Assembly (NCBI GenBank): GCA_003222975.1
Contig: QHXN01000027.1
Coordinates: 1 to 64,000 of the forward strand
Reading direction: 5' to 3'
DNA: 64,000 nucleotides
Source of the DNA: Acidobacteriota bacterium
GTDB taxonomy: Bacteria > Acidobacteriota > Blastocatellia > Pyrinomonadales > Pyrinomonadaceae
Shown: positions 32,983 to 41,754 of the stretch, piece by piece
Numbering within the stretch: position 1 is the first letter of the stretch
How the letters are laid out: each line of letters starts with the position of its first letter
The notes under the pieces: generated by a model
What the model saw: only the letters and a program-made list of their open reading frames with translations
Databases searched by the model: none
Told to the model about the DNA's origin: nothing
Program-made: the position numbers and the translations under genes

Positions 32983-34044
32983 ATTGAACAGTTTCTCCGT
33001 GATGGCCCTCAAATTCTCCTCGGCCTCCTGCTGATAGCGTGCGGCCCACTCGCGCATCTCCCGCCCGCGCCCGCCGGAGAGGGCGCGTTTAAGTTGCGCG
33101 GTCAGCCCGTCAACGTCGCCGAAGTCGTAGAGCAGCATGCCGCGCGTCTCGCCCGCGCGGGTCGCCACGACCGCCAGCCCGCACCAGATCGCCTCGACGC
33201 GTGAAAGCCCGTAGCTTTCGAGTCCGAACGCGCGGACGAACGCGTCGCTGCGCCTGAAAATCTCGAACACGTTGGGGTGCGCCACGTTCTTTAAAACAAC
33301 AATCCACTCCCTGTCGCGCAGGACTTCCGCCCTGTACCGCTCGTCCGCGGCGAAGTCGCCGTCGAGCAGGAGGAGGCCGATGTCCTCGCACGCCTCGCGG
33401 CGCAGGCGTTCGACGGCCTCGGCCACGTGCAGGAAGCCGTAGTCGGGAATGAAGGCCCCGACGGAGCAGACTTTTTTTCCGCGGCGCAGGTAAGACGCGA
33501 GCGCCGCCTCCGCGTCGGCGGGCAAGACGACTTCTGCGCCGAGGTGCGGGACGGGCAGAAGACTCTTGACGAGCGAGACCTTCTGTTTGACGCGCAACTC
33601 TTCGCGCAGCCAGCGCTCCAACTCTTCTCCGACGGCGACGAACTCCGTGACGCCCCCGACCGCGAGGCGGAAGAGTGCCCGGCGCACGGGGTTGAAGCGC
33701 CCGTGGCGCGAAGGGAGCGACCCGTCGTGCACAATCTTTATCCACTCGAACCGGAGCAGTCGTTTTAGAATTAACCAGAGGGGAACGAGCGCGCTCGGAT
33801 ACTCGACGAGGAAGTGTGTGCAGTCGGCGATGCGCGCGCCGCGGCCTTCGCGCAAGACGAGCGGGACAAGCTCCCGGCGCTTGTCCCGCATGAAGCGTAC
33901 CTGCGGCCCGCGCAACTCTTCGTCGCCGTAAGTCCAGAGGCACAGGTCGCGGTTTTTGAGGAACTCGAAGAGCGTGCTGGTGTAAATTGAGACCCCGCCG
34001 TAGGGCGGCGGGTGTGGGCCTAAGAGGACGACCTTTTTGCTCAT
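32962..34044 (-). CDS. Glycosyltransferase, GT4-like
   Basis: A 360-residue GT-B protein starting MSKKVVLLGPHPPPYGGVSIYTSTL, whose PPPYGG motif is a common GT4 N-terminal acceptor loop. The C-terminal half includes KVCSVGAFIPDYGFLHVAEAVERL and the donor-site region SDAFVRAFGLESYGLSRVEAIWCGLAVVAT (seen by FGLESYGLSRVEAIWCG), where the Glu contacts the nucleotide-sugar ribose. The sugar is unknown. It is divergent from the GT2 at 34071 with only 26 bases between the starts, so the promoters must overlap the coding ends. The last residues NEVISDK and the stop lie in palindrome F2. Confidence 0.9.
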   Translation of the reverse strand: MSKKVVLLGPHPPPYGGVSIYTSTLFEFLKNRDLCLWTYGDEELRGPQVRFMRDKRRELVPLVLREGRGARIADCTHFLVEYPSALVPLWLILKRLLRFEWIKIVHDGSLPSRHGRFNPVRRALFRLAVGGVTEFVAVGEELERWLREELRVKQKVSLVKSLLPVPHLGAEVVLPADAEAALASYLRRGKKVCSVGAFIPDYGFLHVAEAVERLRREACEDIGLLLLDGDFAADERYRAEVLRDREWIVVLKNVAHPNVFEIFRRSDAFVRAFGLESYGLSRVEAIWCGLAVVATRAGETRGMLLYDFGDVDGLTAQLKRALSGGRGREMREWAARYQQEAEENLRAITEKLFNEVISDK

Positions 34045-34070
34045 GCCGGGTCGGAGTCTGGAGTCAACTG

Positions 34071-35063
34071 ATGGCTCAACAGCATCCTTCTCAAGTTTCG
34101 TCGGCGGGACTATCAGATGCGGCGCGCGTCTCGGTCGTCGTGCCGTCTTACAACCACGCGCCGTTCGTCGCGGCGGCGCTGCGCTCCGTCTTCCGCCAGA
34201 CTCTACAGCCCGCGGAGCTGCTTGTCATTGACGACGGCTCGGCGGACGACTCGCCGCGCGTCGTCGAGAAGCTGCTGAAGGACTGCCCCTTCACTTGCGA
34301 GCTGATCGCGCGCGAGAACCGCGGCCTGTGCGCCACGCTCAACGAGGGGCTGTCGAAGACGCGCGGGCCTTACTTCGCATACCTCGGCTCGGACGACCTG
34401 TGGCTGCCCGGCTTCCTCGCCGCCCGCGTCGCGCTGCTCGAAGAAAGAGAGCGCGCCGTGCTCGCCTACGGCCACGCCTTTCTGATTGACGAGCGCGGCG
34501 AGGTTGTTGACTGCACGTCGGACTGGGCCGACTATAGTGACGGCGACGCGCGCGCGATGCTGCTCGAACGAACAATCGCTCCGATGAGTCCGACCGTGCT
34601 GTATCGGCGCGCGCCGCTTGAGCGGCACGGCTGGAACGAGCGTGCGCGGCTCGAAGACTACGAGCTTTACCTGCGCCTGAGCGCCGGGGGCGAGTTTGCC
34701 TTCGACCCGCGCGCTCTCTCCGCGTGGCGGCGGCACACGTCGAACACGAGCCGCGACTTCGTCTGGATGATCGAGGCGCGACTCGAAGCGCAAGCGAACG
34801 TCGCCGACGAACTCGGCTTGAGCGCCGAAGAGCTACGGCGCTACCAGCGTGCGCTCAACTTCGCGGGCGCGGAAGACCTCCTGCGCCTCGGCGACAAGGC
34901 GCAGGCGCTTCGGTTTCTGCGCCGGGGTTTCGGCGGCGCGCCCTCGACCGCGGCGCTCGCGCGCGTCGCGCTGCGACTCCTCGCGCCTTATTCTCTGACG
35001 CGTTGGCGCAGGCGTCGGACGCGCGAGCGCGCCGCACGTCTTTACGGCACGCTACGAGTTTGA
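34071..35063 (+). CDS. GT2 family glycosyltransferase
   Basis: A 330-residue GT-A enzyme from ATG 34071 (MAQQHPSQ...; the frame upstream overlaps the divergent gene and is not family-like). VSVVVPSYNHAPFVAAALRS, LLVIDDGSADDSPRVV and the metal-binding YFAYLGSDDLWLPGFL (an S-D-D in place of D-x-D) define GT2. It has no membrane segments, so it acts on a lipid-linked intermediate at the inner face. The C-terminal 70 residues are helical and Arg-rich. It converges on the asparagine synthase-like gene at 35082 with 18 bases between. Confidence 0.92.
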   Translation: MAQQHPSQVSSAGLSDAARVSVVVPSYNHAPFVAAALRSVFRQTLQPAELLVIDDGSADDSPRVVEKLLKDCPFTCELIARENRGLCATLNEGLSKTRGPYFAYLGSDDLWLPGFLAARVALLEERERAVLAYGHAFLIDERGEVVDCTSDWADYSDGDARAMLLERTIAPMSPTVLYRRAPLERHGWNERARLEDYELYLRLSAGGEFAFDPRALSAWRRHTSNTSRDFVWMIEARLEAQANVADELGLSAEELRRYQRALNFAGAEDLLRLGDKAQALRFLRRGFGGAPSTAALARVALRLLAPYSLTRWRRRRTRERAARLYGTLRV

Positions 35064-35081
35064 CGCTTTACAAGAACACAG

Positions 35082-37034
35082 TCAGCCGCGCTCGATCCAG
35101 CGCTCGTACCAGAGACTCAGATTTAAAAGTGCCCAGAGGTGAAAGCCCCAGTCGCGCGCGCCGCGCCGGTGCTCTTCGAGGAGGCGCGCGACGAACGAGT
35201 AGTCGAAGAAGTCTCGGCGGCGTAGGGTCGAGTTCATCAAGCGTTCTGCCAGCCAGCCGCCCGAAGGCCCGCGGAACCAGGCCTCGACCGGCGCGCCAAA
35301 ACCCCGCTTGCGTCGGTAGAGTACGTCACGCGGCAGCACCGATTCGAGCGCGCGCTTGAGGACGTGCTTGCCGCTCGCGCCCTCCACCTTCAGCTCGCGC
35401 GGGACGCCCGACGCGTACTCGACGAGGTGATGGTCTAAGAACGGCACGCGCGCCTCGACCGAGGTCGCCATCGTCATCTTGTCAACGCGCATCAGCAGAA
35501 GCTCCGGCAGGCGCAGCTTCAATTCGAGGTAAGTCATGCGCGCGAGGAAGTCCGCCGCGGGGCGCGCGCGCCCGATGCGCTCCAGGTCTTCGCGCACCAC
35601 ATCGTAAGAAGAGAGATCGTCCCAGCGCGCGCTCATCCGCGGCGAGGCGAGTTGCGACTTCAACGTCTCGTCGAAGACGATGGCGGCCCCCCAAAATAGC
35701 GCCTCGTCCGCGCCGAGACGCCTGACCAGCTCGGCGGCCTCCGCGTTCCTCGTCGCCGCCCCGACGAGCGGGCGCGCGAACAGGCTGGCGGCGCGGCGGG
35801 CGAGGAGCGGCGCACGCTCGGCGTGACGCCAGAAGCGTTCGTAGAGTCGAAGGTACTTCACATATTTGTCGTAGCCGCTGAACAGCTCGTCCGCACCTTC
35901 GCCGACCTGCACGACCACCGTGCCCGACTCGCGCGCGAGTTTCGAGACGTGGTAGAGCGGCACGCAGACGGGGTCGGCGAGAGGCTCGTCCTGGTGGAAG
36001 ACCAGTTCGGGGAGGAAGGCGCGCATCTCCTCGACGCCGATGACAACTTCGTGGTGGTTCGCGCCGAAGCGTCGCGCCGTCTCGCGCGCCGCTTCGAGTT
36101 CGTTCAGCTCTTCGTGGTCTTTGTAGGCGACGGTGAAGGTCTCGACGGGGCGCGACATCTGCTCGGCCATCAGCGCGACGTTGGCCGAAGAGTCCACGCC
36201 GCCCGAAAGGAAGACGCCGAAGGGCACGTCCGCCATCATGCGCTTCTTGATTGACTCGCGCAGCAAACGAAGAATCTCCGCGCGGTGCTCTGCCTCGCCG
36301 GGCGCGCGCGCGCCGTCGCCTTCTCGCCCGACGGACGCGGGCGGCAGCGCGTCCCAGTAGCGCGTGATCTCGACTCCGCCGTCGCGCGAGCAGACGAGCA
36401 AGTGGCCGGCTGGAATTTTATGTACGCCGCGAAAGAGCGTTTGCGGCGCGGGTGTCGTCAGGAAAGAGAGGTAGTGGTAGAGCGCGTCCTCGTCCACCTC
36501 GGCGGTGACGGACGGGTGCGCGAGGATGGCTTTGATCTCGGAGGCGAAGAGGAGACGACCGTCTCGCTGGTAGAAGTAGAGCGGCTTGACGCCGACGCGG
36601 TCGCGCGCGAGCACGAGCCGTTCGCGTTCCGCATCCCACAGCGCGACGGCGAAGTCGCCTTCGATCTCTTCGACGAAGTCGAGGCCGCGCTCTTCGTAGA
36701 GGTGGAGTATCGTCTCGCTGTCGGTGCGCGACCTGTAGGCGTGGCCGCGCCCTTCGAGTCCGCGGCGCAAGGTCTCGTGGTTGTAAATCTCGCCGTTGAA
36801 GACGAGCCACGCGCCGCGACCCTCGCACCCGCGCATCGGCTGGTTGCCCGCGCGCGAGAGGTCTATGATCGAGAGGCGGCGGAAGCCTAAGCCCAGACGC
36901 CCGCCGTCGAGGATTTGCGTGCCTGCGTCGTCCGGCCCGCGGTGCGTCATGCGGTCGCGCATGCGCTCGACCAGCTCGACACGGACGCGCCCCTCAGCCG
37001 CCCCGTACTCCCAGACTCCGCAGATGCCGCACAT
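35082..37034 (-). CDS. asnB: Asparagine synthase-like amidotransferase (second copy)
   Basis: A 650-residue protein, the same length as its paralogue at 22898 but clearly diverged. Cys2 is present (MCGICGVWEYG), the glutaminase half has MTHRGPDDAGTQ and WLVFNGEIYNHETLRRGL, and the synthetase half has the loop FLSGGVDSSANVALM, QVGEGADELFSGYDKY and VPFLDHHLVEYASG. This form resembles the amidotransferases found beside exosortase/exopolysaccharide loci, yet no exosortase gene lies in this window. The heparinase-like gene begins ten bases away on the same strand, so the two and the methyltransferase form an operon. Confidence 0.94.
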   Translation of the reverse strand: MCGICGVWEYGAAEGRVRVELVERMRDRMTHRGPDDAGTQILDGGRLGLGFRRLSIIDLSRAGNQPMRGCEGRGAWLVFNGEIYNHETLRRGLEGRGHAYRSRTDSETILHLYEERGLDFVEEIEGDFAVALWDAERERLVLARDRVGVKPLYFYQRDGRLLFASEIKAILAHPSVTAEVDEDALYHYLSFLTTPAPQTLFRGVHKIPAGHLLVCSRDGGVEITRYWDALPPASVGREGDGARAPGEAEHRAEILRLLRESIKKRMMADVPFGVFLSGGVDSSANVALMAEQMSRPVETFTVAYKDHEELNELEAARETARRFGANHHEVVIGVEEMRAFLPELVFHQDEPLADPVCVPLYHVSKLARESGTVVVQVGEGADELFSGYDKYVKYLRLYERFWRHAERAPLLARRAASLFARPLVGAATRNAEAAELVRRLGADEALFWGAAIVFDETLKSQLASPRMSARWDDLSSYDVVREDLERIGRARPAADFLARMTYLELKLRLPELLLMRVDKMTMATSVEARVPFLDHHLVEYASGVPRELKVEGASGKHVLKRALESVLPRDVLYRRKRGFGAPVEAWFRGPSGGWLAERLMNSTLRRRDFFDYSFVARLLEEHRRGARDWGFHLWALLNLSLWYERWIERG

Positions 37035-37044
37035 AAAGTTCAGC

Positions 37045-39198
37045 TTAACGACCTGCCCTCAGCCGCGCGATCAACTCTAAACGCGCGGCCACGTCTTCGC
37101 CAGTGCCGACGGGCACGAGCAGCCAGCGGACGTTGAGCGGCGCGCGCGCGCGCAGAGTCCAGCAGGCGGCGACCGTTTCGACCTTCGAGCCGTATTCGCG
37201 CGAAGACCAGCGCGGTTCGAGCGCGACGCCCGCCAGCGAGTCGAGTGAGACGATGAAAAGTCGCGCGCCCGTCGCTGCGTCGCGAACCTCCGCCGTCGAA
37301 TCGTCGAGCAGACGCGCCGCGCGCCCCGGCGCGGCGTGAAAGATGAACTTGAAGTCGTGCTCGCCCGAACCCGTTAGCGAGTCTTCAATCAGCCAGTAGC
37401 CCTCGCGCTTGTCGAAAGTGACGGCGCGGCGGTGCGTGACCGGCCCGGCGGGCAGTCTCTCGTAGCCGTGGTGCTCGGCGACGGCGAGGTCGCGCGCCGC
37501 GTTCGACTCCCAGCGAAGGACGCGCGGGCGCGACTCGTCGCCGATGATGAAGGGCTTGTCTTCGGCGATGGTGTTCTGCTCCGCGCCGTCCACTCCGACG
37601 GTCGAGTGGTAGGTGGTCGAGCGGAAGAGTTGGCGCGCGCGCGGGTCGGAGGTGTAGGCGTATGTGGCGGGGTCGCCGAGGAAGCTCACGCCGCGTGCGG
37701 AGACCTCGATTGAGAGCGCGTCGTTGTGGCCGTGTGCGCCGCGCCCCGACAGCCCCGCGCCGCTCGCGCTCAAAAGCAGGTACAAGTCGCCTTCGCGCAG
37801 CACGCACGCGCCCGCGCGCTCGAACACAGCCGAAGTCGCCGCCTGAGCGCCCGCCGTCTCCAACTCCTCGTAAGCTCGAACGCCTTCCGCGCCGAGCAGC
37901 CAGAAGACTTCCTCCGGCGCTTCCCCTTCGACCTTGAAGCGCGGCTCGCCGAAGAGCGACGCGCCGACGCCGAGAAGGTACGTGTGCTCGTCCGCCGCGC
38001 GGCGCGCGAGCGGCAGCGCACGCCCGCCGTCCGCGTCGCCGACGAGCGGCGCGCGCCCGTCTGGCCGAAGGTACGCGCGCACGTATTCGAGCATCGCGCG
38101 GAGCCGTCGCCGATAGCGTTCCTCGATCTCAACCGAGTTCGCGCGGCAGAGGATGAAGGAGTAGAGGAAGAGTTCCGTGACGAAGCGGTGGTAGCCGGTC
38201 GAGGCCTCGCAGTCCGCGCCGTCCGGCAAGACCTGCTTGTCCATCTCGCGCAGCAGCTCGCGCAGGCCGAACGCGCGCCACGCCGCGGCGTCGCGCAGCT
38301 CCGGCAAGAGCAGGCCGAGCCAGAGCAGGCCCGTCACGTCCGAGAGGTAGTGGTTGCCCGTGGCGATGTAGGAGAACTCAAGATTGCGCCGGACGTGACG
38401 CCCGTGCGCGTCGAAGAGCGCGAGGAGCATCAACAGACGCCGCTCATCCATCGCGGGCGAGCGCCGCAGCAGTTGAAAGCACGCGAGCAGGTTCAACGCG
38501 CGCAAGGACACCTCCATCGCGCACGCCCAGTTCGGCCCGAAGCCCGCGGGGTTCTGCACGCGCCAGCCCTCGACCTGCGCGAAGAACTCTTCGGCTAGCC
38601 TCTCGTCGCCCGCGAGCGCGTAAGCGCGTGCGAGCGCGAGCAGGTGGCCGAGCCGGTTCAGCTCCCACAGGACGCGCACGTCCGAGCCGTCGCCGCGCAC
38701 GAGCGCCACGTCGCCGTGAAAGAGAAGCGGCCAGCGCGCGCCCGACACAGGCTCGCGCAGCCAGTCAATCTCCGCGCCGAAGTCAAACTTCCCGTAGCCG
38801 AGCAGCGGCCAGCGGTGCGCAACCACCTCGCGCGCCTCCTCCGTTAATACCGCGACTCTCTCATCCGTCAACGCCGCGAATTCCCCGGCAGACGGCCCGC
38901 CGTCGCCGCCCGCCGTATCAAAGCCTTCTCGCGCCGCGTCGAATCCTTCAAAGAAGCGCGGCGTTGCGCGCCCGCGGAAGTGCGCGAGCAGTTCCGCGCC
39001 GATCATCCGCGCGAAGGCGGGCGAGAGTTGCGGGACGCGCTCCTCCGGCTGCGCGCCGCGCACGGCCTGTCTGCTCAGAAGCGCGCGCTCACGCCGCCGC
39101 CGCAACGACGCGGCGACGCGCCTTCCCGCCTCAAGCGAGGCCGCGCGCACGCCCACCTCGCCGCGCAGCGCACGTTTGATTTTGCGCGTGATGCCCAT
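37045..39198 (-). CDS. Heparinase II/III-like / alginate lyase-type protein
   Basis: A 717-residue protein from ATG 39196-39198 (MGITRKIKRALRGEV). The N-terminal half is an alpha/alpha toroid including WALNRLGHLLALARAY-like ELNRLGHLLALARAYAL, NLLACFQLLRRSPAM and the SYIATGNHYLSDVTGLLWLG segment, which holds the conserved Asn-His. The C-terminal half is the beta-sandwich (heparinase II/III domain) with RGAHGHNDALSIEVSARG, where His residues may be catalytic, and FRSTTYHSTVGVDGAEQN. Related proteins cleave uronic-acid polymers. No signal peptide is visible, odd for a lyase that would meet exported glycan. Frames upstream of 39198 belong to the methyltransferase region. Confidence 0.9.
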   Translation of the reverse strand: MGITRKIKRALRGEVGVRAASLEAGRRVAASLRRRRERALLSRQAVRGAQPEERVPQLSPAFARMIGAELLAHFRGRATPRFFEGFDAAREGFDTAGGDGGPSAGEFAALTDERVAVLTEEAREVVAHRWPLLGYGKFDFGAEIDWLREPVSGARWPLLFHGDVALVRGDGSDVRVLWELNRLGHLLALARAYALAGDERLAEEFFAQVEGWRVQNPAGFGPNWACAMEVSLRALNLLACFQLLRRSPAMDERRLLMLLALFDAHGRHVRRNLEFSYIATGNHYLSDVTGLLWLGLLLPELRDAAAWRAFGLRELLREMDKQVLPDGADCEASTGYHRFVTELFLYSFILCRANSVEIEERYRRRLRAMLEYVRAYLRPDGRAPLVGDADGGRALPLARRAADEHTYLLGVGASLFGEPRFKVEGEAPEEVFWLLGAEGVRAYEELETAGAQAATSAVFERAGACVLREGDLYLLLSASGAGLSGRGAHGHNDALSIEVSARGVSFLGDPATYAYTSDPRARQLFRSTTYHSTVGVDGAEQNTIAEDKPFIIGDESRPRVLRWESNAARDLAVAEHHGYERLPAGPVTHRRAVTFDKREGYWLIEDSLTGSGEHDFKFIFHAAPGRAARLLDDSTAEVRDAATGARLFIVSLDSLAGVALEPRWSSREYGSKVETVAACWTLRARAPLNVRWLLVPVGTGEDVAARLELIARLRAGR

Positions 39199-39209
39199 GC
39201 TGCCGGCTC

Positions 39210-40109
39210 TCAGTCTTGACTGACGAACCCGAAAACGTCCTGGTGGTCGTCCCAGCCGTGCGGCTCGAAGAAGACTTCGCGCAGGCCCCCGACGCGCGCC
39301 GCCTCGGCGCGCACCCAATCGGGCGAAGTCAGCGAGACGCCGTAGCCCGCGTCGGGCGCGACGCCGTAGGCGCTCACGTCCGGGTAATTTGTGAAGCCGT
39401 AGCCGGTCTCGCGGTACGAGCCGACGATTGAAGGGATTCTCTCTTTCGCTATCGCGTAGTCGAACTCGCCCGCGAGCATCCTTCGGACGACGCGCTCGCC
39501 GTGCGTGGTGAAGACGGCGAGGCCGCCGGGCGCGAGGCTTCGGCGGAAGAGGCGGAGCAGCGCGCGGATGCCCGCCGCGTCGAGGTGTGTGGCGAGCGAG
39601 CCGCACCAGACGAGGTCGAACGGCGCGGCGAAGGAGAGTCCGCCGAGGTCGTCCTTCGAGTAGGCGGCGCGCGCGCCGAACTGCTGCGCGCAGAAGTCGG
39701 CCATGTCGCGCTGCAAGTCGCACGCGACGAACTCGGCGCGGGGGAAGCGGACGGCTAAAAAGCGCAGCACGCGCCCGCCGCCGCAGGGCAGGTCGAGGAC
39801 GCGCCGCACTTCCTTGAGGCCCGAAGAGGCCAGCGCCCCTTCGACGAGGCGCAGGGCGTCGAGGCCGACGCGGAAGTAGTGCGCGCCGTCGCCCGCGTAC
39901 ATGCCGTCGTTGAAGAAGACGCGCGCTTCGACAGCGCGCAGCAGTTCGCGTTCGCGCCCGCCGAGCGCGGGGTCTTCAAGGAGTTCCTGCTTCTGCACGT
40001 GAGTCCTGACGGGCATCGCCCTCAAGCGCCTGCGCAGCGCGCCGAGGCGGCGGCGCAGGCCGGCGGGCAGTCCCCGCTTCAGTTTTTGCGCGGCACTCAT
40101 CGGCGGCAA
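39210..40109 (-). CDS. SAM-dependent methyltransferase
   Basis: A 299-residue protein with a basic N-terminal region (1-35) and a class I fold: RRVLDLPCGGGRVLRFLAVRFP (motif I), AEFVACDLQRDMADF, the APFDLVWCGSLATHLD loop and LLRLFRRSLAPGGLAVFTTHG. The N-terminal ARVFFNDGMYAGDGAHYFRVG is a segment often seen before such domains in glycan loci. The acceptor is unknown. It starts the run methyltransferase - heparinase-like - amidotransferase on the minus strand, with an 11-base gap to the heparinase-like gene. Confidence 0.88.
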   Translation of the reverse strand: MPPMSAAQKLKRGLPAGLRRRLGALRRRLRAMPVRTHVQKQELLEDPALGGRERELLRAVEARVFFNDGMYAGDGAHYFRVGLDALRLVEGALASSGLKEVRRVLDLPCGGGRVLRFLAVRFPRAEFVACDLQRDMADFCAQQFGARAAYSKDDLGGLSFAAPFDLVWCGSLATHLDAAGIRALLRLFRRSLAPGGLAVFTTHGERVVRRMLAGEFDYAIAKERIPSIVGSYRETGYGFTNYPDVSAYGVAPDAGYGVSLTSPDWVRAEAARVGGLREVFFEPHGWDDHQDVFGFVSQD

Positions 40110-40170
40110 GTTTACAAACCGTGGCGAGCGTGTTCAAGCGACGCGTGCTTTATGAAGGCGATGATGAAGC

Positions 40171-40298
40171 CAAAAGGCAAAGTGCAAGAGGCAACAGGCA
40201 AAGGTGCGGACGCGTCGCGCGCGAAGAGTCTTAGTTTTGATTTTTGCCTTTTGCCTCTTGCCTTTTGCCTTCGCCGCCTGCCTCTTGCCCTTTGCCTT
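40171..40298. repeat. Palindrome family E, copy 1
   Basis: The left side (40171-40203) has CAAAAGGCAAAG-type units; the right side (about 40240-40298) has complementary CTTTTGCC units, longer and imperfect. It extends into the C-terminal codons of the SGNH gene (GQEAGGEGKRQEAKGKNQN). Confidence 0.82.
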
Positions 40299-41607
40299 CG
40301 TCCAGGGACGAGAGGTCGCGGAGCAGTTGTTCGTAGATGGCCGCGGCGGCGACGCGCTGCCCCGCCCCGTTCCAGTGCGTGTCGTCGCGCCACCAGAGTA
40401 GCGCGCCCGTCTCCTCGTAGGCGCGGCGCGAAGCCTCCACCAGCGCCGGCTTCAGGTCGAGGAAGCGAAAGCCCTGGCGCTCGCACAACTCGCGCATCAC
40501 GACGGAGAAGCCCGAAGGCTCTTCCGAAGAAGTCCACGGCGGCGCGCCGTCGAGCGCCCACGAATAGACCTCTTCCTTGCTCGGCACGAGCGCCACGACG
40601 ACCGTCAGATGCCGCCCGTCCGCCAGACGCCTCATCGCCCCGGTTATGGCTTTCAGCATCCCGAAGTTCGGGTGCCCCATGACATCCTCGGCAGTGCGAC
40701 GCCTGCGCTTCGCGTAGGCGTCGGAGAAAAGCACGCGCCGCCCGTCGAGGAACGTCCGCTCGACGGCCCTGTCGCTCAGCGCCTCGTCCGGCTTCACGAA
40801 GAGCAAGCGGCGAAGCGGCGAGCGATACCTGAACTCCTTGAACGAGTAGAGCAGGTGTTCGGGCGCGGACTGCCACGGGAGCTGCGACCTTTCGAGTTGC
40901 GGAAAGTAGGGGTCTTCGAGGTCATTGCCCTCGAACAAGACCCACAGCAAGACCGCGCCCTCGCGCGCCCTCAAACGCTCGCCCTCGACGAGAAGGTTGA
41001 CGTACTCCTGCCACGGCCCCGCCCCGTCCATGCAGAGGTTATAGACGCCCAGGCTGCGCTCGCGCGCGAGCACGTTGCTAAAAACGTCCTCCTGGGTCGT
41101 GCCGTCGCCGACGCAGAACGAGTCGCCGAGCACGACGAGGTCGGGCGGTCGCGCCGGCGCGCCGCGCGGGTCGTTGCGAAAGCCGTGCTCGTCGGTGACG
41201 AAGGCGACGGGGCGGTGCTCGCGCCAGTCCTTGCACATCGCCACCGCCGAGAGATCGCCGTGTGTCGTGCCGGCGAATCGAAGGTTCGGCGTGAACCTGT
41301 AAACTTCCGGCAGCGGCGGCCAGCGGTGCGCGGAGAGTTCTTTCGGCCTGTCATCCGAGATGTAGTAAAGCCACGCCCGCGCGGCGAGGTCGAAGCAAGT
41401 TACGGCGAAGCAGACCGAGAGGAGGACGAGCGCCGCCTGCGCGGGGCGCGGCGACGACGCGAAGCTGAAGACGTAAACCGCGAAGGCGAAGAGCGCGGCG
41501 GGCAGGAGCGCGGCGGGGAAGAGCGGGAGCGCGCCGACGGCGGCGGGCGAACACGCCACGATTGCCAGAATCGTCCAGAGCAGCGCGCGCCGCGGGGTCA
41601 CAAACAT
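40231..41607 (-). CDS. SGNH-hydrolase-like acyltransferase/esterase (AlgX/AlgJ-like)
   Basis: A 458-residue protein from ATG 41605-41607 (MFVTPRRALLWTIL). Three or so N-terminal membrane helices lead to an extracytoplasmic domain with block I PPDLVVLGDSFCVGDGTTQ, LLWVLFEGNDLEDPY (Gly-Asn-Asp, block III) and the C-terminal WWRDDTHWNGAGQRVAA (Asp-x-x-His, block V). The full SGNH set suggests an active esterase or O-acetyltransferase on exported glycan, as AlgX/AlgJ. The last 20 residues are encoded by palindrome E1 and unlikely to be functional. It is divergent from the ABC exporter. Confidence 0.86.
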   Translation of the reverse strand: MFVTPRRALLWTILAIVACSPAAVGALPLFPAALLPAALFAFAVYVFSFASSPRPAQAALVLLSVCFAVTCFDLAARAWLYYISDDRPKELSAHRWPPLPEVYRFTPNLRFAGTTHGDLSAVAMCKDWREHRPVAFVTDEHGFRNDPRGAPARPPDLVVLGDSFCVGDGTTQEDVFSNVLARERSLGVYNLCMDGAGPWQEYVNLLVEGERLRAREGAVLLWVLFEGNDLEDPYFPQLERSQLPWQSAPEHLLYSFKEFRYRSPLRRLLFVKPDEALSDRAVERTFLDGRRVLFSDAYAKRRRRTAEDVMGHPNFGMLKAITGAMRRLADGRHLTVVVALVPSKEEVYSWALDGAPPWTSSEEPSGFSVVMRELCERQGFRFLDLKPALVEASRRAYEETGALLWWRDDTHWNGAGQRVAAAAIYEQLLRDLSSLDEGKGQEAGGEGKRQEAKGKNQN

Positions 41608-41754
41608 GCCGCGGAGTTTATTGGAAACGCCGCGTGATGGGAAATCCGGACGGCGGCGCTGTTGACGCTTCAAGTTGCGGGTGGCTAGACTGACCAGTCT
41701 GCTTTGATTGCTGCGCGCGCCGGGGTCGGCCCGTTCGAGCGGCGCGGACGACGG

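Noticed and set aside
37045-39723. Full 892-codon frame as one heparinase-like protein
   Set aside because: The first 175 codons lie over the methyltransferase in another frame and are Arg-rich; the ATG at 39198 gives a normal start.
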